DNA of 64,000 nucleotides from Xiphophorus maculatus (taxonomy: Eukaryota > Chordata > Actinopteri > Cyprinodontiformes > Poeciliidae), in NCBI RefSeq assembly GCF_002775205.1, contig NC_036457.1, positions 8,262,024 through 8,326,023 on the forward strand, in the 5' to 3' direction. Positions 23,084-35,982 of this stretch are shown here, piece by piece; positions within the stretch are counted from its first letter, which is position 1, and each line of letters opens with the position of its first letter. Under the pieces are notes generated by a model, which had not been told where the DNA came from, did not search any database, and worked only from the letters and a program-made list of their open reading frames with translations. The position numbers and the translations under genes are program-made.

Positions 23084-25363
23084 CTTCTCCGCTGTCAGGC
23101 CCAATAGCCTGCTGCATGAAACAGAAACCATAACATAAACATATTAATTACCTTTAAAAAGAGCTCTACACATTTTAAAACTGGCCTAAAGAAGAGAATG
23201 ACAAGTAGTTTATTAAGAGGACAGCAGCAACAGAGGAAGTTAGCATTAATTCTCTGGCTTTAACAGATAAACGTATCTCAAACAAAGGTGAACATACTTT
23301 ATAAAAGCAGTACTTGCCTGTAAAAAACGACAAAATTGACGATTGCAGCTCCAGTTTACCAGAGTCCCACTGCTACAGACCAACCTTGGCAGAATGTTAA
23401 GTCCTATTAGCTTTAAATCTCAGGTTCCTCAACGGAGAGACGGCTAGCCCTGGCGCTGCTAGATCCTTGGTTATGGTCAGTTACGAACTTAAGAGCAGAA
23501 AACCGCCACTTAGTTTGCAGCAACGTTCAAAGCGGATTGTTTTTGTTTCCTGAAAACGTGTATTAACGACTTAACTTTCTTTTGCTACCAAGCAAGCTCG
23601 TTGCTAACCAGCAACGGTTTCAGCAGCCCACCGCCCCTTTGCTGCCTCTCAAGACTCCAGCCTGCTAATGTGTGCTCTGAAAATAGATCCTGCTGTTGGT
23701 TTTGAGAAGACGACACAACACTGCAACAGAACTAATCGCGTTTACTGGTTGCTGACATCATAACAGCTCACAAAACATCGATATGAGACACAGAAAAGGC
23801 GGTTAACTGTGTCAGATAGTGTTTCTTCGGACACAACGGCTGACGACTTGAGAGCTAGCTGCAACATTTAGCTGCTTATGATGGCGACAACTTCCAGATG
23901 CACACTGCACTAACGAACCGAGGCTGGTTGCCAGGTAAAACTCTTACTATCCCCCTTTATGGCCTCCTAAGGAAGGTGGAACGAAAATTGGAGTATTTAC
24001 AGTTTTGTATTTACATTTCCTTCTTTCACATGTTTGCTGCATTAAAAATTTCAAACAGATCTTCTTATTGTACTCTTTAAACAATGGTTCTCGTCTTGCC
24101 ACTTTAATTAAGAAACATCTGAAATGCCATCTGAAGCCTTGATGTTTAATGGGCTATAAGAATACAAATGCAGGCCTCGCTTTTTAGAGTTTAATTTGTA
24201 TTTTGTTTAAAAAATACATATATATTCCTTTCACTGCATCATCACACACTACATTTTGTGTGTTTTTTAAAATAAAATCACCCCCAAAGCACATTGAAAT
24301 TTGTGGTGTAGCATAAAAAATTGTCTCAAAGTTACAGACATCAACAACAGTCAGGAGAAAACTAAAATTGCACAACCAAAATAAAATGTAAACTGCTGAA
24401 ATCTGGCATAAAATAACCATAATTTGATCAGAAATTCTATGAGGCAGAACATTAATACTAATGAGAGAGAGACATATACAGTAATGCAAACTACAGCATC
24501 AGCATGATGTTTGATTTCTGTAACTTTCCTTAACTGTTAGGCCACAACTTATTTAGGATTTTTGTTTGTTTGTTTTAGATTGTTTAAAAAAAAAAAAAGA
24601 AGCTCAAACTGTTTTTTGTGTTTGAGATACTTCAAAATGACGACTGTGTAAAAATGCAGATTTTTCTCCAATCTGGCAACTTGTCCTCAACCGCCCTGTG
24701 TTTGTATTTGTTATGGACGCTGGCTGAGCGCAAATTCAACCAATCAAAAACAGATAAATCATGATTGGTTGGTTTTCTGCTACAGAAAAAGAAGTAAAAT
24801 ATATTTTATTCCACTAGGGGTCCCCATTTCTACCATTCATTTAATGTAGACTACCTTACCCACTTAGATTATTTTTTCACTGTGGAGAAGACTGATGGCA
24901 GCAGATATGTAATTTCAGATATCAAGATGTTAGTGTTTGTCGTAATTTTAATTTATTCTGCAAAGATTGCAGAATAAATAAAAATTCTCATCCTATTATT
25001 AAAATCTAGCTACAAAACATGGCTTTGTGGGGGAATGTATGATTTTGAATATATATTTAAGTACATAGTTCATTCCACGCTGTTCATCTGACAGCTATAC
25101 TGTGAACTTTGGATATTGAGAACCTCCGAGAAGCCTCCTCCCCTTCTTAAAAAGGTTTATATTTAGGTGCAGCTACTCCAGGGGCACTGCTAGTGTGGGA
25201 GTGTGGCTCAGAAGCAGTAATAACTCTTGCTTTAGAAAAGAAAGGAACTAAAAGTGATTAGTTTAGGACAACACAGGAAGTGTCTCAGGGTTATTTTGCA
25301 ACTTCACATGTTGTTTTAGCAAAGAAAAGTCCCCAACTTGCAGTAGTGATACTAGAGGGTTAG
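23084..25363. other. divergent upstream region between nrbp1 (-) and capn3 (+)
   Basis: The nrbp1 coding start at 23083 is preceded by an acceptor-like CAGCAG near 23111, so a 5' UTR exon and promoter probably lie at about 23.3-23.9 kb, where the sequence is less AT-rich. The section 24.0-25.0 kb is AT-rich with no recognised gene or repeat. The last 300 bp look like the capn3 promoter. Confidence 0.6.
25085..25166 (+). promoter_or_regulatory. capn3 proximal promoter with E-box and MEF2 sites
   Basis: CATCTG (E-box, CANNTG) lies at 25085-25090 and TTATATTTAG, an exact match to the MEF2 consensus YTAWWWWTAR, at 25157-25166. These are about 280 and 200 bp upstream of the capn3 start codon. An AT-rich TTAAAAAGG just before the MEF2 match could serve as a TATA-like element. 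This fits a skeletal-muscle gene, but function is inferred. Confidence 0.45.
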
Positions 25364-28300
25364 ATGATGGAGGACGGGAACCATCCAGAGAAGGAACCTG
25401 TGGTTGAAAAAACAAAGGTGAAAGTGCTTCGTGACACTGAGGCGTCACTGGAGGCTGATGGCAATGTTGACTACGGGATCACAGGAGCAAACTCCATCTA
25501 CTCTGCCATTCTCAGCAGAAACGAGGCCGTCAAAGATGCAAAGCGCCTGAAGACCTTTTTGGAGCTGAGGGATAAATATGTGACAAAGCATATTCTTTTT
25601 GAGGATCCTCTCTTCCCTGCAAACGACTCCTCACTTTTTTACAGCCAGAAGCCCGAAATGAAGTTTGAGTGGAAACGTCCCTCAGTGAGTACCCTTCTCG
25701 GTTTTTGTCAGATGCTTCAGGATATGTTGCACATAATGGAGTAGAGGCTATAAGTTGATTATAAAAGCTCTCCACAACAAACCCTGTATATCTCAACACC
25801 TCCACTGCAGCATATGGGCGAAGCATTTGGCTGATATGTCAGCAATGAGAAGCAAGTGCATACTTGTGGGTTATCACCTTCCAGTCACACTCAGCTGACT
25901 AACACTGGAAAATGTAAAGGCAAAGTTACACTTGTACAGTTTTCTGAGACACACGTGAGTTTGAGATTTGTCTTTGATCACATGTAACCTTTTGTAGCAG
26001 GTGTGACAGGAGCATTTGGCAGAAACTAGCATCATTTGAGACACTTACACCGACCCAGAGTACCGGCCAACATACTGACACAGATCTGCACACTAAAAAC
26101 AAACATAGACATTGCAGAATCCTTATCTAAGACCCAAGCTTACAGCATTAAACACCCTTGTAAACGGTGGTTAAAAAAGAAAACATCCAAAACTTAAGGA
26201 GCGCTGCAACGGAAGGCCAAGTGCACTCACTGTAGTAGAATAATCTTACACTGAAAGGATATGTTACTGAAGCATTCTTCAGTTTATGCTTTCCTTTTGT
26301 ATGCTGACCAAAATTTCTGGTTCTTTTTGTTAGTAACCATTGATTTTCTGTTTCCTTGGTGAATAAATATAAATTCACAGAAACAAGGTAAAACAAGCTT
26401 TAATTCTCACTGTTAAATATTGCAAAACAGAGTATCATCTTGGGATCACAAGTTCTCCATAGCAACCATAAGATGCAAATTAAAGTTAGCATGTCAAGTT
26501 CTCTGAACTCTACTGTTACAGTTAAGAGTAGTGGAGGATCTGTGATGCTGTGGGCCTGTTTCTCTTTCAAACATCCTGGGAATGTTAGAATGAAAAGCCT
26601 CATGAGTTCTTTAATATAACAACAAATGTTAGATAAAAAACAAAATGTCATGGCTACTTCTAAAACGGGTCATAATTTGTTTTTCTTTTTTTTGTGAGAA
26701 TGAAGATCCAAAACATTGACTAAATGATACAACAGATCCAAAATAAACCTTCATCCCAGTCCGCCCCACACCTGATTCTACAGAAAACCTGCGGAGTGAG
26801 CAGAAGAGAAGGATGAGTTTTTCCTTTAGTGAATAAACATAATCAGACTAAATGTTGGATCTTGCATATGAAGTATAAACATGAGGTTCAAAGAAATAAT
26901 TTTTGAAGACTGGAAGATGAGAAAATTGACGCCAACCTGTCCAGTTTACACAACTATCTGAAGTTAAACCGTGTGCTTCAAGGTCAAACAATCTTTTTTG
27001 GATAAAAGTAGTTCTCAGCATGGATGTTTGGTAATTTATGTAAAAGAAATGTGTCTCACATTGTCACAGCTGACTTAATTTGGGGTGTGATTTCTGCACG
27101 ATCACCGATAATTTATGCTGCTTGAGGCATTTGGCTGAGATTAGTGACACATGAATCCCTTCCGGGGGGACAGCAGTGGAGCAAGCTCTAATTTAAGAAC
27201 ATGACTCCAGCTTTTAAGATCTCTGTGTTGGTGTACAGGATGTCAGAGTTAACCTGATTTAATAAATCCCTTGTTTACTTTTGCATTTTCTTACCTTTAA
27301 ATGCACCTTAAAGTGGTTTAAAAGGACAATTTTGAATCACAATTGTTGGCAAAATCAATAATTTAATATATTACATTGTTAAAGTTTGGCTTTTCACAGC
27401 ATTACAGTTAAATCTAAGTTGACGTTTGATAGTTATATGTAACATTTTTTTTTTTTTTTGCCTTCCAGGAAATCTGTGAAGATCCCCAGTTTATCGTCGA
27501 TGGAGCCAACAGAACTGACATCTGCCAAGGAACTCTGGGTAATTTTTAAGCTGGTCCTGCTTTTACAGGCAACGTTGCATTAGCTTACTGCTTTTCAAAA
27601 CTGTAGCATAACCCCAGTCCAGAGCAGTATAGAAAATTATATAATCATAAAATATTTTAGATTTAAGATGCAAAAAAAATTCTTTCTAAAAATGCAAAAA
27701 AATATATTTTTGATTTATAATATTGTAAATAAATGTTCATAAATTGTCCATATTTCCAGCTTTTGTGACTTATTGAGGTACTGGGAACCCATAAATAAAC
27801 ACATTAATATAATAAAGAGGTCAGTTTTCTTGTTTTTTGTCTGTAACCAATTTTGTGTCAGCGTTTTAAATTATGATTATTTAACTGGGCATGGGTAAAG
27901 TAGCAAACAAACTTCTACGTTTTTAAAAATTACTTTCACAAACATAATATCAAAGTTGCTTTGAGAGTGGGATAATTCAGTTCAGTTTTGAGAAGACTTG
28001 GTGTTTAAAAATGGTTGCACAGGATGAAAAGCAGCAAAATGTCCTTTTACAACAATTCCTAAAGGAGGCAAAGCTTCTCATCTCGTCACCATCAAAAGGT
28101 TGATTTTATACAGATAAAATGACCCATCTACAACTAATGTTTTATTTATGCATAATTTATAATACATGTATTTACTTATAAGTTTACATTACGATATTAG
28201 TAAAAAGAAAAACATGTCCTTTTCTATAATTTGTGGGTCAATAGTGGCTTTTTTAACAATAGACAGTGTGTTCATAGCAGATAAATTTAACATTTTAAAC

Positions 28301-31300
28301 ATTTTGTCAGACTTGGATGAAAACGCAAAGTTAGACAAAATATTCTCTTACTAAATTGCATTTCTAAGCAAATTTTATTTATTTCTGATCTACTCATTTT
28401 ATTTCTACTTCTATTTAAAGAGTAATTGCAGCTGGCGCTCAAGTGAAAGATGTTTGACGACTTAAACACATGGAGCAACTTTCATTGTAACTATTGATGA
28501 ACACCTGCTGCAATGTGGCTCGAAGTCAAATGTTTGCTTGGAATAAACCCACAGCCCTCATAGATCATAAATCTGTTGGCAGGGGACTGTTGGCTGCTCG
28601 CCGCCATTGCCTGTCTGACTCTGAACGAGAAGCTGCTGTACAGAGTGATTCCTCCAGAACAGAGCTTCACTGAAAATTACGCCGGAATCTTCCACTTTCA
28701 GGTTTCATATCAGTGTTGATGCAATGTGGAGCTGAAAATGAAAGTTTGTGGTACTGCTGTTAAATACTGTCACCTTCCTAAAATAATGGCCTATGTCAAT
28801 GTTTGTACAGATGAGGACAAATATTGTTATTTTTATCTGTAATACGCAGCATTTTTGGAGAAAACTGAATACGGTACATAAGCACAAACACCTCATACTA
28901 TCATGCATGGTGGTGAAAGAGTATTATTCTGAAAAAACAGCACTAGTTAGTGTCTGTGGTAATGTTTTAAAATGCAAGGACCTCAAATTCAGTGACCTGA
29001 TAAACTAAATTTACATAAAATTTGTGCTTAGAAAGAACAGACTCATAAAACACAATGTATGAAAGTTTATGATTTCATACATACCTATGTAAATACTATG
29101 ATGATATACCATAGATTACATGTTAATTTATCTAATTTTCATAAGTCACTGTAAAAGAAAAAAATGTGCTGAGGATACTGATTAGAGAGTCCCATAACTC
29201 CATGCAAATGTAATTCTTGATTCAATTTCCTAAGGAAACATTTTTAAATACACTATAGAGATATTTACTGGCAGTTTTAAGTGATGGTGTTTAAATATAC
29301 TGTCACATAAAGGTGGTCGGATTTCATCTTTGCCTGGTGATGGATTTCACATTTTTCTTTCACTTAGTTCTGGCGTTATGGCGAATGGATTGATGTGGTT
29401 GTGGATGACCGCATCCCCACCTGCGACAACCAGCTGGTTTTCACCAAATCTTTCAGGAAGAACGAATTCTGGAGCGCTTTGTTGGAAAAAGCTTATGCCA
29501 AGTAAGGAGCGTCTGTCTACGAGGTTCAGCCACAACCTTCTTGTTTAAAAGCATATTTATAATATATTATCTTATATACATAAGATAATATATATATATT
29601 ATCTTAAGATAATATATATATATATTATCTTATCTGGGGATAAGATGCAAACGTATGTCATAAAAAGCTTTTATGAAGGAAAGCAGGAAACCAAATGTCT
29701 AATCAAGATGTACACATTTTGGCATGTAACCACGAAACTTCTCATGTTTCCTGAGTTGGCTGCAGAAGCTGTGATAAAAGCCTTTGAGATCAGACACCTC
29801 AGCAATGCTTCGGGAATGATTGACCTCTCTCTCAGGTTGCATGGATCTTATGAGGCACTGAAAGGGGGAAACACGTTGGAAGCCATGGAGGATTTCACAG
29901 GTGGAGTCACTGAGTTTTTTGAGCTGTCCGAGGCACCTGCTGATCTCTTCACCATCATGAGGAAGGCGCTGGAGAGGGGCTCGCTGATGGGCAGCTCCAT
30001 AGATGTAAGTGTTGGACAAAACACTCAATTTTTACTGCAAAAAGCAGTAAAAAAATGCAGTAAAGATGTCTTTCTCCCTAAAGAAGCAAAAAGTGGGCCT
30101 TCTGTCAGCTGAAGAACATTTCACAATTGGTCTAAATCACTTTGACCTGCCCTGTTGCAAATAAACTTTACTAAAAAAGTACATCTTTGTTTTGATATGT
30201 CTGCCAGGTTTCCTCCGCCAATGAAATAGAGACCCGGACTGACCAAGGGCTGGTCAGGGGTCACGCCTACTCCATCATCGGCCTGGAAGAGGTGCAACAG
30301 AAATTTCATTTGAATGCAGAATTATACGTCCTGGCAGTAGAAGACGTTTCTAATGTGAAATGGGATGTGGTGTCTTCTCAGTGTGACGAAGTCTCAAAGG
30401 ACTCCAGAATCCGCCTGATTCGTCTACGTAATCCCTGGGGATTTGTGCTTTGGAAGGGTCGCTGGAGTGCCAAGTAAGATGTAAAACTGCCACATGGCTT
30501 CAAACTAATTTAAAATCAAGTATGAAAAAATAATTGCACATTAAATATGTAAAGTCTACTGATTGTTCTGCTGATATTTTTCATAGGTCAGATGAGTGGT
30601 CGACTATTTCTACTGCAGACAGGGAAAATCTGAAAAAACAGACGGTGGAGACAAGTGAGTTCTGGTGAGTGAAAATGCTGTAGCTGCATCGTTATCACAG
30701 CCTTTCCTCTTTAAATGCAACCACAACACCTGAAAGGCTGGATTTGTTGGTTTGATCCTTCAACGTAATGTTTCTTCACAATTATTACAACGAAGGTCAG
30801 AGCAGAAATTGCTCTCATCTTATTATAATGTGACTAAGCTCTCCTTACAAGCTTTCTTTTTGGTCTTTTTTTTTTACCAGGATGTCCTTTGATGAGTTCA
30901 AGAAGACTTTCACCAAACTTGAGATGTGTAACCTCACCCCCGACGGTCTGCAAGATGACGTACGGATGACCTGGACGGTTTCGGTCAATGAAGGTCGCTG
31001 GGTGAGAGGCAGCTCTGCTGGTGGCTGTAGGAACTTCCCAGGTTTGCCCTTTCAATGAACACATTTTTTATTAAACTTTTAAAAAAAATCTAGTTTAATA
31101 TCATAAATTCTCTATAGACACATTTTGGACAAACCCTCAGTATCGGCTTCAGCTGTATGAGGAGGACGACGACCCAGAGGACGGGCAGGTGGTCTGCACT
31201 GTTGTTGTAGCCTTGATGCAAAAGGGTCGGAGGATGCAGCGCCATAAAGGAGCAAAATTCCTTACCGTTGGATTTTCTATCTACAAGGTTGTGTTTACAT

Positions 31301-34300
31301 GACAGATTTATTCTCAACATCAATTGAAAACACTAAAAACTCTGTTTCAAGTCTAATTTTTGTTTTGTTCTGCAGGTGCCAGAGAAGGTACAGTATACCC
31401 GTCTTCAAGAATGATCCGATCAGGACTTTCTCCAAGGTTACATGTGTTGACTGAAGTATGAGAGGAGAACCAGTAGTGGTCAAACATACACTGCATAGAC
31501 CTTAAAAATGAACCCATGGCAATTTCTCTTAATTTTTTATGTTTTAGCCCTTAGAAAAATATTTGCAAACTTTCTTATGATGGCTTGTCAAACCTTAACC
31601 GTAACTCCAGCAAATAAACATGTAAATTTATTAGCAAACCAATAGATTACCAATGTAATTTATAAGAAAAAGAAAAATAAACAAGTTAAGATATTTCTTA
31701 TCCACTGTTGCCAATTGCAGTTGAGCTGGAATGTCAGACAGGTCAAGTTTAAGCACTTTTTAAAAATAATTTATATTATTCATAACCTTAAAAGTTAACT
31801 TAAAGTAAACTTAAAACTTAATAGAAAAGGAAAAATGAGGGATTTGAAACAACTAATGCATCATCAGCATAATGAGAAACCTTTTGTTCAACGTGACCAC
31901 TACCAATTTTACCAGTTTTTTATAACATTTTTGCTAATGCTTGTGGGTATTAGAGTATTTTCTCTCATTTCCATATTATATACTTTCAAATTTATCATTA
32001 TTTTTTATTGTTACAACCTTTGATGCAGAGTTCAGTCACATCTCAGGATTCTTTAAAATGTGCAGATGCAAGGCCAGAATCAACATCTGCAGAAGGACTT
32101 CTTCCTCTACACAGCCTCCACAGCTAAATGCAAGAGTTACATCAACCTGCGGGAGGTGTCGGAGCGCTTCCGGCTGCCTCCGGGAGAGTATGCCATCATC
32201 CCCACGACCTTTGAACCCCATGAGGAGGGAGAGTTCATCCTCAGGGTCTTCTCTGAGAAGCAGAGTACATCTGAGTAAGTATCCCTGATGCTCCAGTTAT
32301 TCTGAGGTCCGAAGTTAGGGATTCAAATTAAAAAAGTGAATAAGAATGAACGTTGGTAATTAATTAATGTCTGTGTTTGTCTTTCCATAGGGAAGTAGGA
32401 AGCACCATTCAAACTGGTCAAATAGAGGTTTGCACACTACAATAGATTCATAGTGGCTCATGTTGTAGCAGCTGAATTTGTTTTGCATGTGTAAGAATCT
32501 ATTTTATTAACTTTTCCAGTTTTTGAGAGTTTGAAGGTTTAGAGATAGGTGACGGTTAAATGTTAAGGCCAATGGTTTTAGTAAAATTCAGGACTGTTTT
32601 ACTGCACAGGGACTGAAAATATGCTGCTAAACCTGTATCAGAAATGAATAATATAGACAAACTGTGTAATTAAAAACTAACCCAATAATAATAAATTGTG
32701 CTATATAGGGACATTTCTAGAATAGAATGAAATTTAACTGTTAGCTGTATCTTACATTTATCATTGCTATTCATTTTCTTGCCATTAATTCATGTGTTTT
32801 CAAATCTATTTATTAATTATTTTTCTCTGTTCCTCTTTGTCCTTCAGCAAGAGAAGAAAAAGAAAAAGAAGGTAATAACAGAATAAAGCTGAAATTCCTG
32901 GATTTTGAGCTAAATTTATTCTTAACATGCATGTCGGTGAAAAAGTAACCCCCACCCTCCTTCAGATCTTTTACTTTAATTTTGCTGAAATGTTTTGTCA
33001 TCAAAGAAATGTTAATTTTAGACAAAGATAACTTAAGACACACATAAAATGCAAATGACCATCAGTTTGTGACTGTTCACTTGCATTATTCAGCAAGATA
33101 AGGAATTAAAGCCCTCCAAAACAAGTCCACATCTGAACAGCTCAAACAATGGCGCACAGTCAAATTTCCTGACTTGAAACTGATTGAGAAGCTTTAAAAA
33201 TGCTTTACTCCAAATATTAATTAGAGTAATGCTTTAATTAAAGCATTTTTACTCTATTTAGTAGAGTTAAAGTGCTCTATTAGTTAGAGTAATAACTCAC
33301 TGTTGGTCAGCGTGAGATGTTAGCACAGCAATGAAAACTGAATTTATTTCAAGGTTTTCAGACATCTTTTTTTCCAGAGGTGCCAGTATTTACTTAGGTC
33401 ACTATTGTTATATTATGCAATTAACTCTTTTGTATTTTTTCATGTCCTCTTTCATATTGGGGGGGGGGTCACACACGCCAGCCTATTGTGTTTGTATCAG
33501 ACAGAGCTCACGCCAACAAAGAAATTGAGCACGACGGCATTCAGGGGGAAAAGAGGAAGAAACCAAAGGTAATAAACTTTAATGCTTTAATGCATCTAAG
33601 TGTGCAAAGGAAGTATACTTTAAAAAAAATGCTTGTGAATTATTTTCTTCTCATCCATTTGCTACCAGAAACAGCTGCAAGCTGAGGAAGAGACTGAGGA
33701 AGAGAAAAAGTTCAGAGCCATTTACAAACAGATTGCAGGCGAGGTGTGTATGCAGGAATGAGGCAGATTTACAGAAACTATCATGTCTTGGCTGTTTAAT
33801 CAGGCAAATATCTCCTCCCTCCCTTAGGACATGGAGATCTGTGCAAACGAACTCAAGACGGTCATGAAGAACGTTCTTTCTAAACGTAAAGAGCTACAAT
33901 TTGCTTACAGCGCCCATGTAAAGTTTTTATATTCTGATCTTTGCTTTTTTTTTTTTATGATTTTATAGATAGTGAGATAAAGACAGAAGGCTTCAGTCTT
34001 GAGACGTGTCGAAGCATGATCGCCTTAATGGATGTATCCTTTAAAATGCTAAAAGCAGAAAGTTGTAAAATACATGGAGGGTGTTTCCCTGCTGACTCGT
34101 GGATTCACAATGAATGAATTCTCTATTTTAATAAAGTTTTTGGGGAAATGTGGCACAACTGGTCAGAAGGTTGAACAAGAATAAGATTTCGCAACATGAT
34201 AGCACTTCCAAGAATTGCTCAAAAACAGGAAACTGTTATGAAAGACGGATTTTAGTCCTTTAATAATTTCGGTCAGAGAGAATTATTTTTCTTTAAGTGG

Positions 34301-35982
34301 CTTCATAAGCTCTGTTTTGTGAAATAATAAATGACTGCGCATTATTATTGTATTAATTTCAGGACTTTCATTGGTTCAGTGTGTTTTAAACAACATAAAT
34401 TACTGGAAGAAACAGATACAAATCTATTTTAAGCACTTGACTTATTGAAACACTAAGAACTGAACATTTTAAGTACTTTTTGCATTTTACTTCTATAGAA
34501 ACTTTTTTTCTTTAAAGAAATTGACTATGGATTGTTTTAGCATCTCAGCATTATTAAAATTATTTCTAAAAATGGTCTTCAATTTCCTTCATTAGAAACA
34601 ATAACTAGGTTTGTGAACTTATTTTTCTGTGACCAACTATTTCTCAGACTGATGGATCGGGCAAACTGAATCTCCAGGAATTCAAACACTTGTGGAAAAA
34701 GATAAAAGCGTGGCAGGTAGGACACATTCAGCTCTGGTTTAATGTCTGGTGATGCTGACGGTTTTTGGTCCTAATATCTTCTTTTTATTCCAGCTCATCT
34801 TCAAACAGTACAATCAAAACAAGTCCTGCTCCATCAGCAGCTTTGAGATGAGGAACGCTGTCAATGATGCAGGTGGAAAAGAAACCATTTAATCAGTTAT
34901 AGATACTGATAATTGGTCTACATTCTAACTGATTTCAAACTTAAGTTGTATGTCACTGGGCTTCAAAAAATTTATCCGTCTCTGCAGGGTTTCACCTCAA
35001 CAAACAGTTGTACGACATCATAGCCATGCGATACGCAGACGAGCACCTCAACATTGACTTTGACAGCTACATCTGCTGTTTTGTGAGACTAGAGGGAATG
35101 TTCAGTGAGTAACAATATTTCAACACTTAGTTTTTCGTTCTACAGACACCAAAAGAAATAGAAAATCACTTTTTGCCTTTTCACTAAGGAAAAACGTGAA
35201 AAATAACCAAATGACAAGAATCAATCTTTTTCAGATTCCACATAGGGAGTCAAAGGTCGCACTAATGGCATAAACTAGATCAGAATAAGTTGCAGGAATC
35301 ACAGTATGAGTTGAAAGATGATAAATGAAATCTGATTTGGCTTTATCTGTTTGTTTTTCAGGGGCCTTTAATGCCTTCGATAAAGACGGAGATGGAATAA
35401 TTAAACTAAATGTCCTGGAGGTAAGTTGCTTTGTTTATTTCTCTGGTTTATGTTGCATTTTGTGTTTCACCTCTTTAAAACTTAAATCTGCATTTTGTAG
35501 AAATCAGTGAGATTTTCTTTTGGCTTAACCCTCGGAGGGTATTTGACTGCTGATAAAAAATAACTTCTATTTAATAGCTTTAGCAAGTTAAATATACATC
35601 TTATAAGGTTCACAACAGGCATTCTGTTATCAACCTCTTGAAATACACAAGATAATGAGTTGGGAGTGGATATTGCAGCAGGAATTTTTAATTTGTTTTG
35701 AATTGCTTAAACAGTCAAATATTAAAAGAATCAGAAATATTTCTCACACAAAAAAAGTCTTTTCCACTGGGTTTGCTGGTTTCCTTTTAAGTGGTTTACT
35801 GTTTGGTTACAAAATACTACAAAAACAATTTTAGGATGAATCTAAATCTAATTTCTGACTAATAAGAGTTTTAAAATAACGATTAAATTCTTTGGATTAC
35901 TGTTAAATACCATAAAAAAAGGTCAAATAAAAATGTTTTTTGTGTTTTCTTCCAGTGGCTTCAGCTGACGATGTATTCCTAG
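25364..35982 (+). CDS. capn3: calpain-3 (muscle calpain, p94), complete, 23 coding exons
   Basis: A calcium-dependent cysteine protease of the sarcomere. Exons: 25364-25684, 27469-27538, 28583-28701, 29368-29501, 29836-30004, 30208-30291, 30382-30473, 30587-30664, 30881-31041, 31118-31287, 31376-31387, 32066-32274, 32391-32427, 32848-32871, 33482-33568, 33669-33743, 33828-33885, 33969-34033, 34648-34716, 34794-34872, 34988-35104, 35362-35420, 35956-35982. They total 771 residues (human 821). Catalytic residues are C133 (GDCW), H290 (RGHAYS) and N316 (RLRNPWG). A C2-like domain follows, then insertion sequence 2 with a lysine run and [14 protein letters not shown], which is diagnostic of calpain-3, then a penta-EF-hand domain ending WLQLTMYS. 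Many exon sizes equal the human ones as I recall them (70, 119, 134, 169, 84, 78, 161, 170, 12, 209, 37). The 144-nt exon for insertion sequence 1 is absent. Introns 27539-28582, 31388-32065, 34034-34647 and 35421-35955 show nothing recognisable. Confidence 0.96.
26515..26830 (+). mobile_element. Tc1-like transposase relic
   Basis: GGATCTGTGATGCTGTGGGC gives a [11 protein letters not shown] reading, and further on come AAGATCCAAAACATTGACTA and ACAGAAAACCTGCGGAGTGA (the NDPKH and ENLW regions of Tc1-family DDE transposases). Frames are broken. It lies in capn3 intron 1. The rest of that intron (25685-27468) has no other element I can name. Confidence 0.7.
29552..29645. repeat. nested AT-rich palindromes
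   Basis: Two adjoining palindromes (24 bp at 29582-29605 and 26 bp at 29606-29631), each AAGATAAT(AT)nATTATCTT, sit between further copies of ATTATCTTAT and ATAAGAT. They lie in the capn3 intron between 29501 and 29836. Confidence 0.9.

Noticed and set aside
22732..23133. 133-codon plus-strand ORF
   Set aside because: Antisense of nrbp1 exon 1, whose minus-strand protein is a clear family match.
33195..33245. Inverted AAAAATGCTTTA / TAAAGCATTTTT in a capn3 intron
   Set aside because: Only 12 bp in very AT-rich sequence; chance is plausible.
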